The notes: generated from the sequence alone by a model not told the origin. DNA of 31,553 bases from Planctomycetota bacterium (GCA_016872875.1 VGYW01000039.1:1-31553), one strand, 5' to 3'; counted from the first letter of the stretch, positions 14,254 to 22,138 are shown. Numbers and translations: made by a program.

Positions 14254-16854
14254 ATGAGAGTGGCGTCGATTGCCCTGGCCTGCGCTGCCGTGTGCAGTTG
14301 GCTCGGGGCCGGCGAGGCGGGCAGGGCGCCGGCCACGGTGGAGTTGAAGGTGCGGCTGGAGCTGGCCGCGAAGGCGGAGCTGGCTCCCGCCAGCATCAAG
14401 TTCGCGCCCTTCCCTGGCGGCAAGCGGTGCGCCTTCACATTCGGCGGCTGCCAGCAGCCGAAGACGATTGCGACGCTCACCAAGCTGGGATTCCGCACCA
14501 CCGTCTACTGCGACCCGGGCGCGTCGGCGGACGCGCTGCGGGCGCTGGAGGCGGCGGGGGCCGACATCGGGATCAACATCTGGGGCGGGAAGGGCACCTA
14601 TGCCTCCCACATCGGCGCGAACACCATCCAGGAGGCATTCGACGCCGTGGCGACGAGTCGCATGGCCCTCCGCGCCAAGTGCGCGGGTCCCCTCGCCTGC
14701 GGGGCCATCGGCGGCCACTACAGCCCCGCGAGCTTCCCCATTGACCGCAGCCCCGAAAACCGAGCCGGCTTCGGCTACGCCTACCACGACGCCAACTATC
14801 TGCTATTGAGCGACAACAGGCCCTACATGGTCTACCTCGGCCGCGAGCGCGACAAGCTGCTCACGCTCAGAGAGAACTTCGACAACCGCCTCGACTCCCG
14901 CAACGTCCCCAACGAGATGATCTACTACCAACTGCTGGCCAACCAGTTCCGCGGCACGCTTCAGCGGGCCGAGAGGGGCCAGGTCGTGCGGTTCACCCTG
15001 CGCGACTTCAAGGCCGCCGACCTCGACGAGTGCGCCGCCATCATCGGCCCCTACGGCGCCCACGAGGACATCTGGCACGCCAGCGAGGCCGAGATCGGCG
15101 CGAACGAATACATCCGCAACAAGGTCCGCGTGGCGCGCGTCAAGGCCGAAGACGGTGGCACAGGCTTCCAGCCTGTGGCCCCGCCCAGCTTCGATGTCGT
15201 CCTTGCTATCGAGGAGGACACGTTTCCCCCCTTCCTCCTCACCCCTCTGCCGCTGGCGTTGCCGGCCAGCGTGAAGGTGAAGAAGGCCACGGTGGCGGGC
15301 ATTGAATGCCCTGTCACTTCGCGTGAGGAGGGCACGTTTGTGGACGTGCCGCTTGCGACGGCGCTCGCCGGCGGCCTCAAGTTGACGCTGAAAACTGCGG
15401 CACCGGATATGACGGTCCCCGACCGGCTGGAGCTCACGCTGTCCATCGAGAATGCGTCGGATGAGCCAATCAAGGCGGCTCGGCTGCGATGGGCCGGCAG
15501 CGTCGGCTTCCGCGTCGAGGGCGGGGCTGACCTGGATATTCCGCCCAAAGGCAAGCGCGAGGTCAAGGCCACGGCAGTGACCGCGCGAGATGCCCGCTTC
15601 GGCCTCACGCCTTTCCAAGCCATCATCACCGCCAGCAATGGTGGCACAGGCTTCCAGCCTGTGCTCATGGCCGGCTTCGAGGCCGTCGTGGCGCCCAGGC
15701 TGCGGGTGGCCGTGGACCCGATGCAGCGCGTCCCGATGGTGCCGGGCCGCTACCAGCACTTTTTGGTTCACGTGGACAACAAGCGGAGCGCGCGGCCGGG
15801 CGGCCCGCCCGACACGCTGATCAGCCACAAGGCCGGGCCGTGCAAGGGCACGGTGGCCCTCGAACTGCCCAAGGGCATGGCCGCCAGCCCCGCCGAGCAG
15901 CCCTTCGAGCTGGCCGACCACGACGCCAAGACACTCGTCTTCAAGGTCCAGAACGAATCGTGGAGCGATGCCGAGGAAATGGTGAGGCCCGTCATCCGCT
16001 TCGCGGGCGAGAAGGAGGCCGTGGCCGTCCTTTTCCCCGGCACCACCGTCATCCGCGACAAGGCGAAGCTCCACGTCGAGCCCTTCGACGCACTTGGCCT
16101 CATCGCCGAGGCAACGTGGGACGACAAGACGAAGAACGGCCACTTCGACCGCAGCCGCGGCAACCCCGGCGCCCACTTCTACCCCGGCCACCGCGCCGCC
16201 TACAACAACGAGGGCGTCAAAGGCTGGTGCATGAACTCCCAGGACGTCTGCCAAATCCACGACCCCTTCCGCAACATTGACGGCTGGGAGGGCACGGCCT
16301 GCTTCTGGGTGCGCAAGGACCCATCAAAGCGAAACGAGATGACCTTCGTGCCCGACCCCGCGGCCACGGCGAAGCTGGCCTGCGGCCGCTCGAACGATGG
16401 CGAGACGCTTTTCTGCGCCGGGCTGGTGCAGAACGTGGGCAGCTCGGACAGCGGCCTCACGCTGCGGCGGTTCCGCTCGTGGCAGGGCAAGCCGGGCTAC
16501 CTCCAGCTCACCTATCAGCTCATGGGACGCCGCCTCGTCGTCTGCCAGGCCGGGCCGTTCGAGTGGGCCGAGGCCTGGCGCCACGTGGCACTCCTCTGGT
16601 CCGTGCCCCAGCGGCGGCTGGAGCTGTATCTCGACGGCAGGCCGGCGGCGAAAGCTGAGCCCGGCGAGGGCGAATGGCACGCCTCGCCCTGGGACACCGG
16701 CGGCCCGAGCGGCTGGAACCTCATCCTCATCAGCAGCGACCACGGCCTCTGGAGCGGCACCTGCCGCGATGAGGTGGCGATCTACAGCCGGCCCTTGACT
16801 CCCGAACAGATCCAGGCGAACATGGCTAAGGCCAAGAGGGAAGAGGGAAAGTGA
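14254..16854 (+). CDS. Secreted NodB-like (degenerate) and LamG domain protein, 866 aa
   Basis: Signal peptide MRVASIALACAAVCSWLGAGEA. Residues about 50-170 resemble the start of a polysaccharide deacetylase (NodB) barrel: GGKRCAFTFGGCQQPKTIAT, then LGFRTTVY and GADIGINIWGG. The metal-binding TFDD is replaced by TFGG (62-65) and no clear HxxxH follows, so deacetylase activity is doubtful. The middle is beta-sandwich-like. The last ~200 residues form a laminin-G/concanavalin-like domain (TACFWVRKDPS, WRHVALLWS, LELYLDGRPA, DEVAIYSRPLTPEQIQ). The ATG at 14254 has GGAG 7 nt upstream and begins the signal peptide. The gene contains two in-frame copies of a GGTGFQPV-encoding repeat. It ends 40 nt before the next gene, so they may be cotranscribed. 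Confidence 0.75.
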   Translation: MRVASIALACAAVCSWLGAGEAGRAPATVELKVRLELAAKAELAPASIKFAPFPGGKRCAFTFGGCQQPKTIATLTKLGFRTTVYCDPGASADALRALEAAGADIGINIWGGKGTYASHIGANTIQEAFDAVATSRMALRAKCAGPLACGAIGGHYSPASFPIDRSPENRAGFGYAYHDANYLLLSDNRPYMVYLGRERDKLLTLRENFDNRLDSRNVPNEMIYYQLLANQFRGTLQRAERGQVVRFTLRDFKAADLDECAAIIGPYGAHEDIWHASEAEIGANEYIRNKVRVARVKAEDGGTGFQPVAPPSFDVVLAIEEDTFPPFLLTPLPLALPASVKVKKATVAGIECPVTSREEGTFVDVPLATALAGGLKLTLKTAAPDMTVPDRLELTLSIENASDEPIKAARLRWAGSVGFRVEGGADLDIPPKGKREVKATAVTARDARFGLTPFQAIITASNGGTGFQPVLMAGFEAVVAPRLRVAVDPMQRVPMVPGRYQHFLVHVDNKRSARPGGPPDTLISHKAGPCKGTVALELPKGMAASPAEQPFELADHDAKTLVFKVQNESWSDAEEMVRPVIRFAGEKEAVAVLFPGTTVIRDKAKLHVEPFDALGLIAEATWDDKTKNGHFDRSRGNPGAHFYPGHRAAYNNEGVKGWCMNSQDVCQIHDPFRNIDGWEGTACFWVRKDPSKRNEMTFVPDPAATAKLACGRSNDGETLFCAGLVQNVGSSDSGLTLRRFRSWQGKPGYLQLTYQLMGRRLVVCQAGPFEWAEAWRHVALLWSVPQRRLELYLDGRPAAKAEPGEGEWHASPWDTGGPSGWNLILISSDHGLWSGTCRDEVAIYSRPLTPEQIQANMAKAKREEGK
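15154..15177. repeat. GGTGFQPV-encoding palindrome, copy 1
   Basis: The 24-bp GGTGGCACAGGCTTCCAGCC-TGTG contains the palindrome CACAGGCT-TCC-AGCCTGTG and is translated GGTGFQPV in the host gene. An identical copy is at 15640-15663. Confidence 0.85.
15640..15663. repeat. GGTGFQPV-encoding palindrome, copy 2
   Basis: Identical 24-bp copy of the element at 15154, in the same orientation and the same reading frame, so both give GGTGFQPV. The two copies appear to fall in loops between predicted beta-sandwich segments. Confidence 0.85.
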
Positions 16855-16890
16855 GAGTGAGAGTGAGAGTGAAGAGGGAAGAGGGAGGCC
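16842..16890. repeat. Purine-rich GTGAGA tandem repeat
   Basis: A run of GAAGAGGGAAAGTGAGA followed by further GTGAGA units and GAAGAGGGAAGAGGGAGG. It spans the end of the LamG gene (AKREEGK) and supplies the purine-rich ribosome-binding region of the next gene. It resembles one arm of the larger inverted repeat at 30213-30320. Confidence 0.65.
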
Positions 16891-16894
16891 GAGG

Positions 16895-18247
16895 GTGAAC
16901 GCAAGTCCCAGTGTGCCCAAGTGGCGGCGCAGGTGGAAGCGTGTGCCGGCCGAGGCGCGCTCGGCCGCCGCGGCGTCGCTCGGCGACCTTTTCCGCCGGC
17001 GAAGGGCCGCCACGCTCCTGCCCCTGGCACTCGCAGTCTCCCTCATCCTCCACCTCGCGGCCACGCCACTCCTGGTTGGCGGGAAGGGGAGGGGGGTGGA
17101 CGACCTTGCGGCGCAGGAGGGCACCTACCTTAGCCAGGTGATGCAGAAGGAGCGGGCGCGAGCCGTCTCGCGCGAGGTTCAGGGCCGCCTCACCATGCCC
17201 CCGCCGCCCCCCGAGCCCGAGGCCGTCGTGCAGTCCGCCCTCACCGAGTCGCTGACCAGCGACGTGGCGAAGATCACCGGCGACCTCCTGGGCGTGGAGC
17301 TTCAGCGCGACCTGGCCAACTACGTCCAGGCCAGCCTCAAGGACGAATTGGCCTCCGCCGCAGCCGACATCGCCACGGGCAAGCTCTCCGAGGACGAAAT
17401 CCGCGAGCTCCACCGCAAGTTCCAGGAGAAGGCCCACGAGAAAACCCTCGCCTGGCGCAAGGAATACCTCGTCCAGCACCAGGAAGAACGCGCCGCGATG
17501 AGCACCACCGAGTGGTACGAAAAGGACGTGTCGCGCACGCTCTTCGGCAACATGCAGTTCGAGCTGTTCCGCGCGTATCATAAACTCTGGTTCGTCGAGT
17601 TCTGCCGCTCCGAGCACACGCTGCACTGGGGCCGCTGGGGCTTCCTGGACCTCGGCGGCTTCGGGCGCAAGGCGGCACAGCTCCGAAGGCTCCTCAAGGA
17701 CGCGCCCGCAAGCGCCGAGCACGCGCAGTCCCTCGCCCAGACGCTCGCTGTCATTCGCGGCAAGCAGATTTTCGACGGCCGCTTCACCGACACCTACTCG
17801 TGGGAGTCCGCGTGGAAGCACCACGTCGAGGAGTACTTCCCTCACCGCGCGGACGAAATGTGCAAGAAGGGCGAGGCATTCGCGGCGCTGTGGGACAAGG
17901 CTCTCGCCGCCGCCGCCGCCTACTGCCGAGGTGCGAGGGACGAGGTGCGAGGGACGGGGGGCGAGGGGAAATCAGCAATCAGCAATCAGCAATGGAGGCG
18001 GCCTTGGCCGCCATCCGCGAGCTGTGCGAAGCCGCCGAGCAGGCCATTCCCAAGAACGCCCGCGAGTATGAGGCGGCCAACCAGGCGATCCGCTCCCGCG
18101 TCCTGCGTGGCCCGGCCTGCGAGCGGATGTTCGACCGCTGGGTCAACGGCCTCGTCGAGGGCCTCTCGCCCCTCATCCGCGACATGGCGCGCGGCCAGTT
18201 CAAGAAGGGCATCATTGTCCACAAGGACGGCCTCGACCGCGCGATGA
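16895..18247 (+). CDS. Membrane-anchored helical protein, 5' part of a frame-broken gene
   Basis: GTG start at 16895 after a GGGAGG stretch. A basic N-terminus (KWRRRWKR, FRRRR) leads into one membrane segment at about residues 39-61 (TLLPLALAVSLILHLAATPL), an inside-to-outside anchor like that of TonB-type transducers. A Pro-rich stretch (MPPPPPEPE) and a long helical domain follow. The protein-like sequence ends near residue 346 (17930). Beyond that the frame only yields Arg/Ser/Pro-rich shadow sequence up to the stop at 18247. The natural continuation is in the -1 frame (entry at 17992). The break lies in a repeat with a run of six G. Position upstream of ExbB suggests a TonB-like energy-coupled role, but this is inference. 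Confidence 0.65.
   Translation: MNASPSVPKWRRRWKRVPAEARSAAAASLGDLFRRRRAATLLPLALAVSLILHLAATPLLVGGKGRGVDDLAAQEGTYLSQVMQKERARAVSREVQGRLTMPPPPPEPEAVVQSALTESLTSDVAKITGDLLGVELQRDLANYVQASLKDELASAAADIATGKLSEDEIRELHRKFQEKAHEKTLAWRKEYLVQHQEERAAMSTTEWYEKDVSRTLFGNMQFELFRAYHKLWFVEFCRSEHTLHWGRWGFLDLGGFGRKAAQLRRLLKDAPASAEHAQSLAQTLAVIRGKQIFDGRFTDTYSWESAWKHHVEEYFPHRADEMCKKGEAFAALWDKALAAAAAYCRGARDEVRGTGGEGKSAISNQQWRRPWPPSASCAKPPSRPFPRTPASMRRPTRRSAPASCVARPASGCSTAGSTASSRASRPSSATWRAASSRRASLSTRTASTAR
17929..17996. repeat. Repeat at the frame break (GAGGTGCGAGGGAC and AATCAGC units)
   Basis: Two tandem GAGGTGCGAGGGAC units are followed by a run of six G, then GCGAGGGGAA and three AATCAGC-type units. It looks like an inserted low-complexity element. 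The reading frame of the surrounding gene changes by -1 across it. Confidence 0.7.
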
Positions 18248-20091
18248 AGGAGTTCACCGAGAGCGTCGTGCCCCTCGTCCGCCGCGACACGCTTCGCATG
18301 TTTCCCCAGCCCGTCTTCAACCGCACGGTCTTCGTGATGGACTACGCGAACCCGTACCGCAGCAAGGTGACGGGCAAGGACGGCCCGCCGGACGCCGAGG
18401 ACATCGCGCGCGACGAGAAGGCCCTGGCCGACGCGTTGGCCCGCTGGCCCGAGGCGGATGGAGCCTACGTGGACGCCCGCGCGAAGGTCATCGAGGAGCA
18501 GTTCCAGCGGGCGATTGACCGGGCGAAGGAGGGCATCCTCTCTCGCGTCCTCACGGGCGACCTGCTCTTCAAGCAGATGGGCAACTTCGTCGAGGGGGTG
18601 GACTACGCGGACAAGGTCCAGGAGAAGCTCGACGCCCGGGCGATGGCGCTCAAGGGCCGCGGCCAGGACCTCGCGAAGCTGACAAAGGACGGCGTGCCCG
18701 ACACCTCGGCCCCCCTCGTCGCCCTCCTCTTCGGCGCATCGAAGGGCCACGGGGCCAACCTCCAGCCCGTGCCCGCCAGGATGCAGCCGGCCATGCTCAC
18801 CCCCGCCGACGCTCCTGAGGCGGCGCTCCTCGCCGGCCCGCCATCGCTTCCCCCCGCCGCAGCCAAGTGGGGCTTCGAGGAGCAGGCCGCCGTGAGGCCG
18901 GAGTTCGACGACTCCCCCCACTTCGAGGCCATTCCGTTCCTCACCAAGTTCCCGCGTCTCGACGGCGACCTCTCGGACTGGGGGAAGATTCGCCCCCTCA
19001 TCCTGCGTCCCACGCGCGGCGGCGAGGCAATCCTCGTCTATGCCGCCTGGAACTACCAGGGCTTCTTCTTCGGCTACCAGGTGAAGCAGGACGCCGAGCG
19101 CTTCTACTACCCCTCCCTCTGGCGCATGGGCCACAACCACAACACCGGCGGCGTCGAATACCAGAAGGTCACGGGGGTGGACTGGGCCTACCGCGGCGAC
19201 CACCTGCGGCTGATGTTCGACACCCTCGACGCGCGCAACGACAACCGCGGCGAGCCCCACACCCAGGAGTTCGCCATCTTCCCCCTCGGCATCGAGAGCG
19301 ACCCGAGCGTGCCCGGCATCGAGCGGCTCATCGCCTCGCAGCGCGACGCGGCGACCAAGGAGTACCGCGGCGTGAAGGCCACGTGCAAGGTCTTCCCGCC
19401 CCAGCCCCCCGTCGAGAGCGGCCCCGACGGTTCCGGCCCCTTCCGCGTCACGAAGCAGTCGCCCACGGGCTACACCATCGAGGTCTTCGTCCCCCGCTCG
19501 CTCTTCCGCGTACCGGTCTTCGCCCCGGGCTGGCGCATCGGCTTCGACTGCGTGGTGGCCACGGGCGTGCAGCCTGGCGACGACCCGCGCCTGAGCCGCT
19601 TCGTCGGCCAGTCGTGGAGCGGCGGCTGCGAGGCCGACCGCCCGGACCGCTGGGGCGATCTGCTCCTGCTCGGCACCGACCCCCGCATCCTCCTCCAGGA
19701 GGCCAACGCCGCCGGCAGCCTCGCCCAGAGCCTGACCCCCGGCCACTCGTACCTCGTGACCGTCATTGACCCCGACCGCAACGTGAACCCCGCGGCCGAG
19801 GACACCGTGCTCGTCAGCGCCGAGGTGGGGAATGGCGACGGCGACGTCGAGGTCCTCGTCCTCCGCGAGACGGCGAAGAACTCCGCCATCTTCCGCGGCT
19901 TCGTGGACACCCAACCCGGCCTCGGCCGCCAGGTTCAGGGCGTCCTCGAGGCCATGCCCCTCCAGCAGGTGCGGCTCGGCTACGTGGACTTCGCCAACTC
20001 CAAAGGCCGCCGCAACGTCATCAGCGAGCTCCGCCTCCCCGCCCTCGCCCCCGTCACCCGCGTCGTGCCAACCGTGGAGGCGGGCCGGTAG
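17992..20091 (+). CDS. CBM9-like domain protein, 3' part of the frame-broken gene, 699 aa from this ATG
   Basis: Continues the helical protein of the preceding entry in the -1 frame. The frame is open from 17800, and the first plausible ATG is at 17992, within the repeat and without a good Shine-Dalgarno, so independent translation is doubtful. Residues 1-270 are helical and charged. Residues about 310-580 resemble a CBM9/DOMON-type sugar- or heme-binding sandwich (FPRLDGDLSDWGKI, ILVYAAWNYQGFFFGYQV, YTIEVFVPRSLFRVP, PGWRIGFDCVVA). The last ~120 residues form another beta domain (HSYLVTVIDPDRNVNP...AIFRGFVDTQPG). If joined to the 5' part the protein would be about 1065 residues, with one N-terminal anchor and the sugar-binding domain outside the membrane. 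Confidence 0.75.
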   Translation: MEAALAAIRELCEAAEQAIPKNAREYEAANQAIRSRVLRGPACERMFDRWVNGLVEGLSPLIRDMARGQFKKGIIVHKDGLDRAMKEFTESVVPLVRRDTLRMFPQPVFNRTVFVMDYANPYRSKVTGKDGPPDAEDIARDEKALADALARWPEADGAYVDARAKVIEEQFQRAIDRAKEGILSRVLTGDLLFKQMGNFVEGVDYADKVQEKLDARAMALKGRGQDLAKLTKDGVPDTSAPLVALLFGASKGHGANLQPVPARMQPAMLTPADAPEAALLAGPPSLPPAAAKWGFEEQAAVRPEFDDSPHFEAIPFLTKFPRLDGDLSDWGKIRPLILRPTRGGEAILVYAAWNYQGFFFGYQVKQDAERFYYPSLWRMGHNHNTGGVEYQKVTGVDWAYRGDHLRLMFDTLDARNDNRGEPHTQEFAIFPLGIESDPSVPGIERLIASQRDAATKEYRGVKATCKVFPPQPPVESGPDGSGPFRVTKQSPTGYTIEVFVPRSLFRVPVFAPGWRIGFDCVVATGVQPGDDPRLSRFVGQSWSGGCEADRPDRWGDLLLLGTDPRILLQEANAAGSLAQSLTPGHSYLVTVIDPDRNVNPAAEDTVLVSAEVGNGDGDVEVLVLRETAKNSAIFRGFVDTQPGLGRQVQGVLEAMPLQQVRLGYVDFANSKGRRNVISELRLPALAPVTRVVPTVEAGR

Positions 20092-20107
20092 CATGGCCTG
20101 CTCTGGC

Positions 20108-20232
20108 CGTCCCCCCAAGGGACCTAAGGGACATAAGGGACCAAAGGGACCGCAGGGACACGCCTGCCCAACGCCGCTCTGCCGACCCTTTTGTCCCTTG
20201 GGTCCCTTAGGTCCCTGTGGTCCCTTCTTTGT
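20108..20232. repeat. AGGGACC-type inverted repeat
   Basis: The left arm at about 20115-20160 is made of AGGGACC/AAGGGACATA units. The right arm at about 20188-20230 reads TTTTGTCCCTTGGGTCCCTT and onward, complementary to it. The loop is GC-rich. It fills most of the gap between 20091 and the promoter at 20263, and no gene is visible there. Confidence 0.75.
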
Positions 20233-20262
20233 GCTTGAGGAGGCGCGCGGAGTGAAGGCCGG

Positions 20263-20290
20263 TTGACAAGCAGCCGCGGTAGCGTATGAT
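20263..20290 (+). promoter_or_regulatory. Strong promoter of the small protein gene
   Basis: A perfect TTGACA (20263-20268), a 16-nt spacer and TATGAT (20285-20290). The start codon at 20322 is about 25 nt after the expected transcription start. Confidence 0.6.
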
Positions 20291-20321
20291 GGGGCAGCAA
20301 GGAAGCCCCGGAGGCCCTGTC

Positions 20322-20534
20322 ATGAAGGACCCAATTGTCGAAGAAGTCCGCAAGCACCGGATGGAGCACACCGCCAAGTTCCACGGTGACCTCGATGCCA
20401 TCTGCGAGGACTTCCGCCGCATCCAGGAGACGTGTGGCCGCAAAGTCGTGCGCCATCCCCCGGTGCGGCTGAAGCCACGAAGGCGACTCGTTGCCTCCTC
20501 ATGGCCCTCACCCCGGCCCCGCGGAATGTTGTAA
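20322..20534 (+). CDS. Small conserved-type protein, 70 aa
   Basis: Starts MKDPIVEEVRKHRMEHTAKF and continues with DLDAICEDFRRIQE and GRKVVRHPP. I recognise this pattern (MKDPIVEEVR, then a helix with DLDAI, ending in GRKVV plus a Pro-rich tail) from many short uncharacterised bacterial proteins often found near toxin-antitoxin-like genes. No function is known to me. The ATG at 20322 has GGAGG 7 nt upstream; an in-frame ATG at 20286 falls inside the promoter -10. The last ~17 residues (RRLVASSWPSPRPRGML) are unlike the usual short ending and may be added by a local repeat. It is followed after 45 nt by a P-loop protein and may share its transcript. Confidence 0.65.
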   Translation: MKDPIVEEVRKHRMEHTAKFHGDLDAICEDFRRIQETCGRKVVRHPPVRLKPRRRLVASSWPSPRPRGML

Positions 20535-20579
20535 CGTGCCCCGTGAGCTTTGGCCTGAACTTCCATGGAGAGCACAAAC

Positions 20580-21464
20580 ATGCAGCACAAGACGAATATC
20601 TGTATGATTGGCGGATCGGGAGTCGGGAAGAGCACGGTGCTGAAGTACGTTCTTGCCGAGATCGCGAGAGTGGACCCATACAGGGCACGAACCGACGGCG
20701 CGAGGGCTGGCGAAGACCGTTACGTTTGTCCCGACATGCTGGATGATCTCATGCGCCTTAACAGGGAGCTGGACGGCGGCGAAGCTAAGGTTACGTTGAG
20801 TTCAACCAGAGGCGACATGAAGCCTTGCAAGATAGGGGGGAAGGAATGCGAGCAGTGGGTCCAGATCTACACCAATGCGACTTTCTTCACTGTGCGCAAG
20901 GACAGGCAGGTCTTGCTTCACCATGGCATCGACCTCCAAGCACCAAACAGGAAAGTGGAACTCTTCGCGCCGGTGTTCTCCGCGATCCTTAGGAGCATGG
21001 ACGCTCGTGGCGCGATCCGTTTCCTGCATGGCGCCAAAACGGTCTTCCTTCTACTGAACCCCCTTACTGTTCCTGTCGCAAGGATCCGTCCGGAGAGCGT
21101 AGGTGGGGCATCGGGATGGAGCACTGACGACTGGGTTGATCTCCAGTTCCAGAGAAGCAACCTGCTAGGCGAGTTCACAGGCCTCGACGCCGCTGCTGTG
21201 GCGAAGAAGCGCGCCAAGATGGTGGAGCGCGTTGACCAGCTGCCGTACGAAGTCGCCGCTTGGCAAGAACTCATCGCCCTGTCTGCTACCGAACCTGAGG
21301 TCTGCGGCTTCGTGGAATGCCTGGGGTGGACGCACTTCGAGTACAAGTACCTCGGCTGCACTGAGGCTGATGTCGAGAGAACCGCCAAGGCAGCGGGAGC
21401 CGATATCCTGAAGGCTGCTGCGGCAGCCGGCCTCGACGAGTGCGTACGAGGGTGTTTCAGATAA
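20580..21464 (+). CDS. P-loop GTPase-like protein, 294 aa
   Basis: A Walker A/G1 motif GGSGVGKST lies near residue 10 (NICMIGGSGVGKSTVLKYVL), right at the N-terminus as in small GTPases. A later hydrophobic strand, KTVFLLLNPLTVPV, near residue 160, resembles the strand after the switch II helix in double-GTPase (DO-GTPase) type conflict-system proteins. No clear DxxG (G3) or NKxD/TKxD (G4) motif is visible, so it is either a degenerate GTPase or another P-loop class. I prefer the ATG at 20580 (GGAGAG 8 nt upstream) over the ATG at 20565. Base composition looks less GC-rich than its neighbours, consistent with acquisition. A possible partner is the 70-aa protein just upstream. Confidence 0.6.
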   Translation: MQHKTNICMIGGSGVGKSTVLKYVLAEIARVDPYRARTDGARAGEDRYVCPDMLDDLMRLNRELDGGEAKVTLSSTRGDMKPCKIGGKECEQWVQIYTNATFFTVRKDRQVLLHHGIDLQAPNRKVELFAPVFSAILRSMDARGAIRFLHGAKTVFLLLNPLTVPVARIRPESVGGASGWSTDDWVDLQFQRSNLLGEFTGLDAAAVAKKRAKMVERVDQLPYEVAAWQELIALSATEPEVCGFVECLGWTHFEYKYLGCTEADVERTAKAAGADILKAAAAAGLDECVRGCFR

Positions 21465-21540
21465 CGATGCCGCGGCACCCGGCCGGGAGGACAGCCGTCA
21501 GGGGTAGTTCCGTAGTTCAGGTGACACCTTACCCAGTTCC

Positions 21541-21587
21541 AGGCACCGTGGAGGCTAGGGTGCCTCGCACACTGAGTTCCGAACTCA
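21541..21587. promoter_or_regulatory. Two small hairpins between convergent genes
   Basis: AGGCACC (21541-21547) pairs with GGTGCCT (21559-21565). The perfect palindrome TGAGTTC-C-GAACTCA follows at 21573-21587, overlapping the toxin stop codon. There is no T-tract, so they could end transcripts from both sides only in a factor-assisted way; this function is a guess. Confidence 0.3.
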
Positions 21588-21851
21588 CATGTCCCAGTAC
21601 GCGTCGCTTCGGGGGCGGACATGGTGGATGATGACCTGCCCGGCAGCTGTGTCAAAGCCGTAGATGATCCTGTAAGCGCCCACACGCAGTCGGTAGAGTT
21701 GTTGCGAGCCGGACAGCTTGAGGCAGCCGCGGGGAAGCGGGTCTTCGCGGAGGGCCTCGATGCGATTCATGACCCGACGGACAACGGCTCTCGGCAGGCG
21801 GCGGAAGTCCTTGTGGACCGAGGGCCTGAAGTCGATACTATAGGAGGCCAT
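21585..21851 (-). CDS. RelE/ParE-family toxin, 88 aa
   Basis: Compact RelE-fold protein: YSIDFRPSVHKDFRRLP at the N-terminus, a helix pair (VVRRVMNRIEAL), then GSQQLYRLRVGAYRIIYGFD and VIIHHVRPRSDAYWD. The RVGxYRIIY strand and C-terminal R-x-x-x-Y are typical of ribosome-dependent RelE mRNA interferases. It overlaps the end of the antitoxin gene by 14 bp, so the two are translationally coupled. Full length and apparently intact. ParE-like gyrase poisoning cannot be excluded from sequence alone. Confidence 0.85.
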   Translation of the reverse strand: MASYSIDFRPSVHKDFRRLPRAVVRRVMNRIEALREDPLPRGCLKLSGSQQLYRLRVGAYRIIYGFDTAAGQVIIHHVRPRSDAYWDM

Positions 21852-22029
21852 CTCTCTTCAGCCGGCGCTTCATTTCCTCGAGGCTGACCGTTCCCTCTTC
21901 CCTCCGTTCGGCGACGACTGCCAGGTCGTGGAGGTCCTCCATCAGCGCCGCGTAGCGCCGCATCGGGACCACCACGCCGGTCCTTCTCCCCTGGGTGTCA
22001 ACGAGAAACCGCTCTTTCGGGGCGGCCAT
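21838..22029 (-). CDS. Phd/YefM-type antitoxin, 63 aa
   Basis: Begins MAAPKERFLVDTQGRRTGVV and continues VPMRRYAALMEDLHDLAVVAERR, an arrangement typical of small Phd-like antitoxins in which a short beta hairpin is followed by Y-x-x-L-x-E-D-L and a C-terminal charged helix that wraps the toxin. It precedes and overlaps the RelE-like toxin. The ATG at 22029 has GGGAG upstream; an open extension to 22128 contains the promoter and is not protein-like. The pair probably represses its own promoter at 22075-22102. Confidence 0.8.
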   Translation of the reverse strand: MAAPKERFLVDTQGRRTGVVVPMRRYAALMEDLHDLAVVAERREEGTVSLEEMKRRLKRDGLL

Positions 22030-22074
22030 GGCACAGCTCCCTGGGGTGCGCAATGCCAACAACTCCTGTCTCCA

Positions 22075-22102
22075 ATTGTACCCGCTGTGTGCTGCATTGC
22101 AA
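22075..22102 (-). promoter_or_regulatory. Promoter of the toxin-antitoxin operon
   Basis: On the minus strand TTGCAA (22097-22102), a 16-nt spacer and TACAAT (22075-22080). It lies about 45 nt before the antitoxin start. Confidence 0.5.
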
Positions 22103-22109
22103 TCGGGGG

Positions 22110-22138
22110 TTGCCCGTGCTTGGCTCAATTGCTAGACT
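22110..22138 (+). promoter_or_regulatory. Possible promoter of the cupredoxin-like lipoprotein / exbB operon
   Basis: TTGCCC (22110-22115), a 17-nt spacer and TAGACT (22133-22138). It lies 36 nt before the ATG at 22175 and diverges from the toxin-antitoxin promoter. The -10 is only moderately good. Confidence 0.35.

Noticed and set aside
17929..17996. AATCAGC triplicate as a CRISPR or direct-repeat array
   Set aside because: The units are 7 bp and contiguous, with no spacers.
18000..20118. A 710-codon open frame on the minus strand across the CBM9 gene, and similar long frames opposite the PQQ, LamG and DUF4091 genes
   Set aside because: High GC removes stop codons from antisense frames. 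The sequences are rich in Ala, Gly, Val, Glu and Arg without recognisable folds, while the plus or minus partner has a signal peptide and domains.
21541..21587. Intrinsic terminator between the P-loop gene and the toxin
   Set aside because: The stems are short and no T-tract follows on either strand, so I list them only as weak hairpins.
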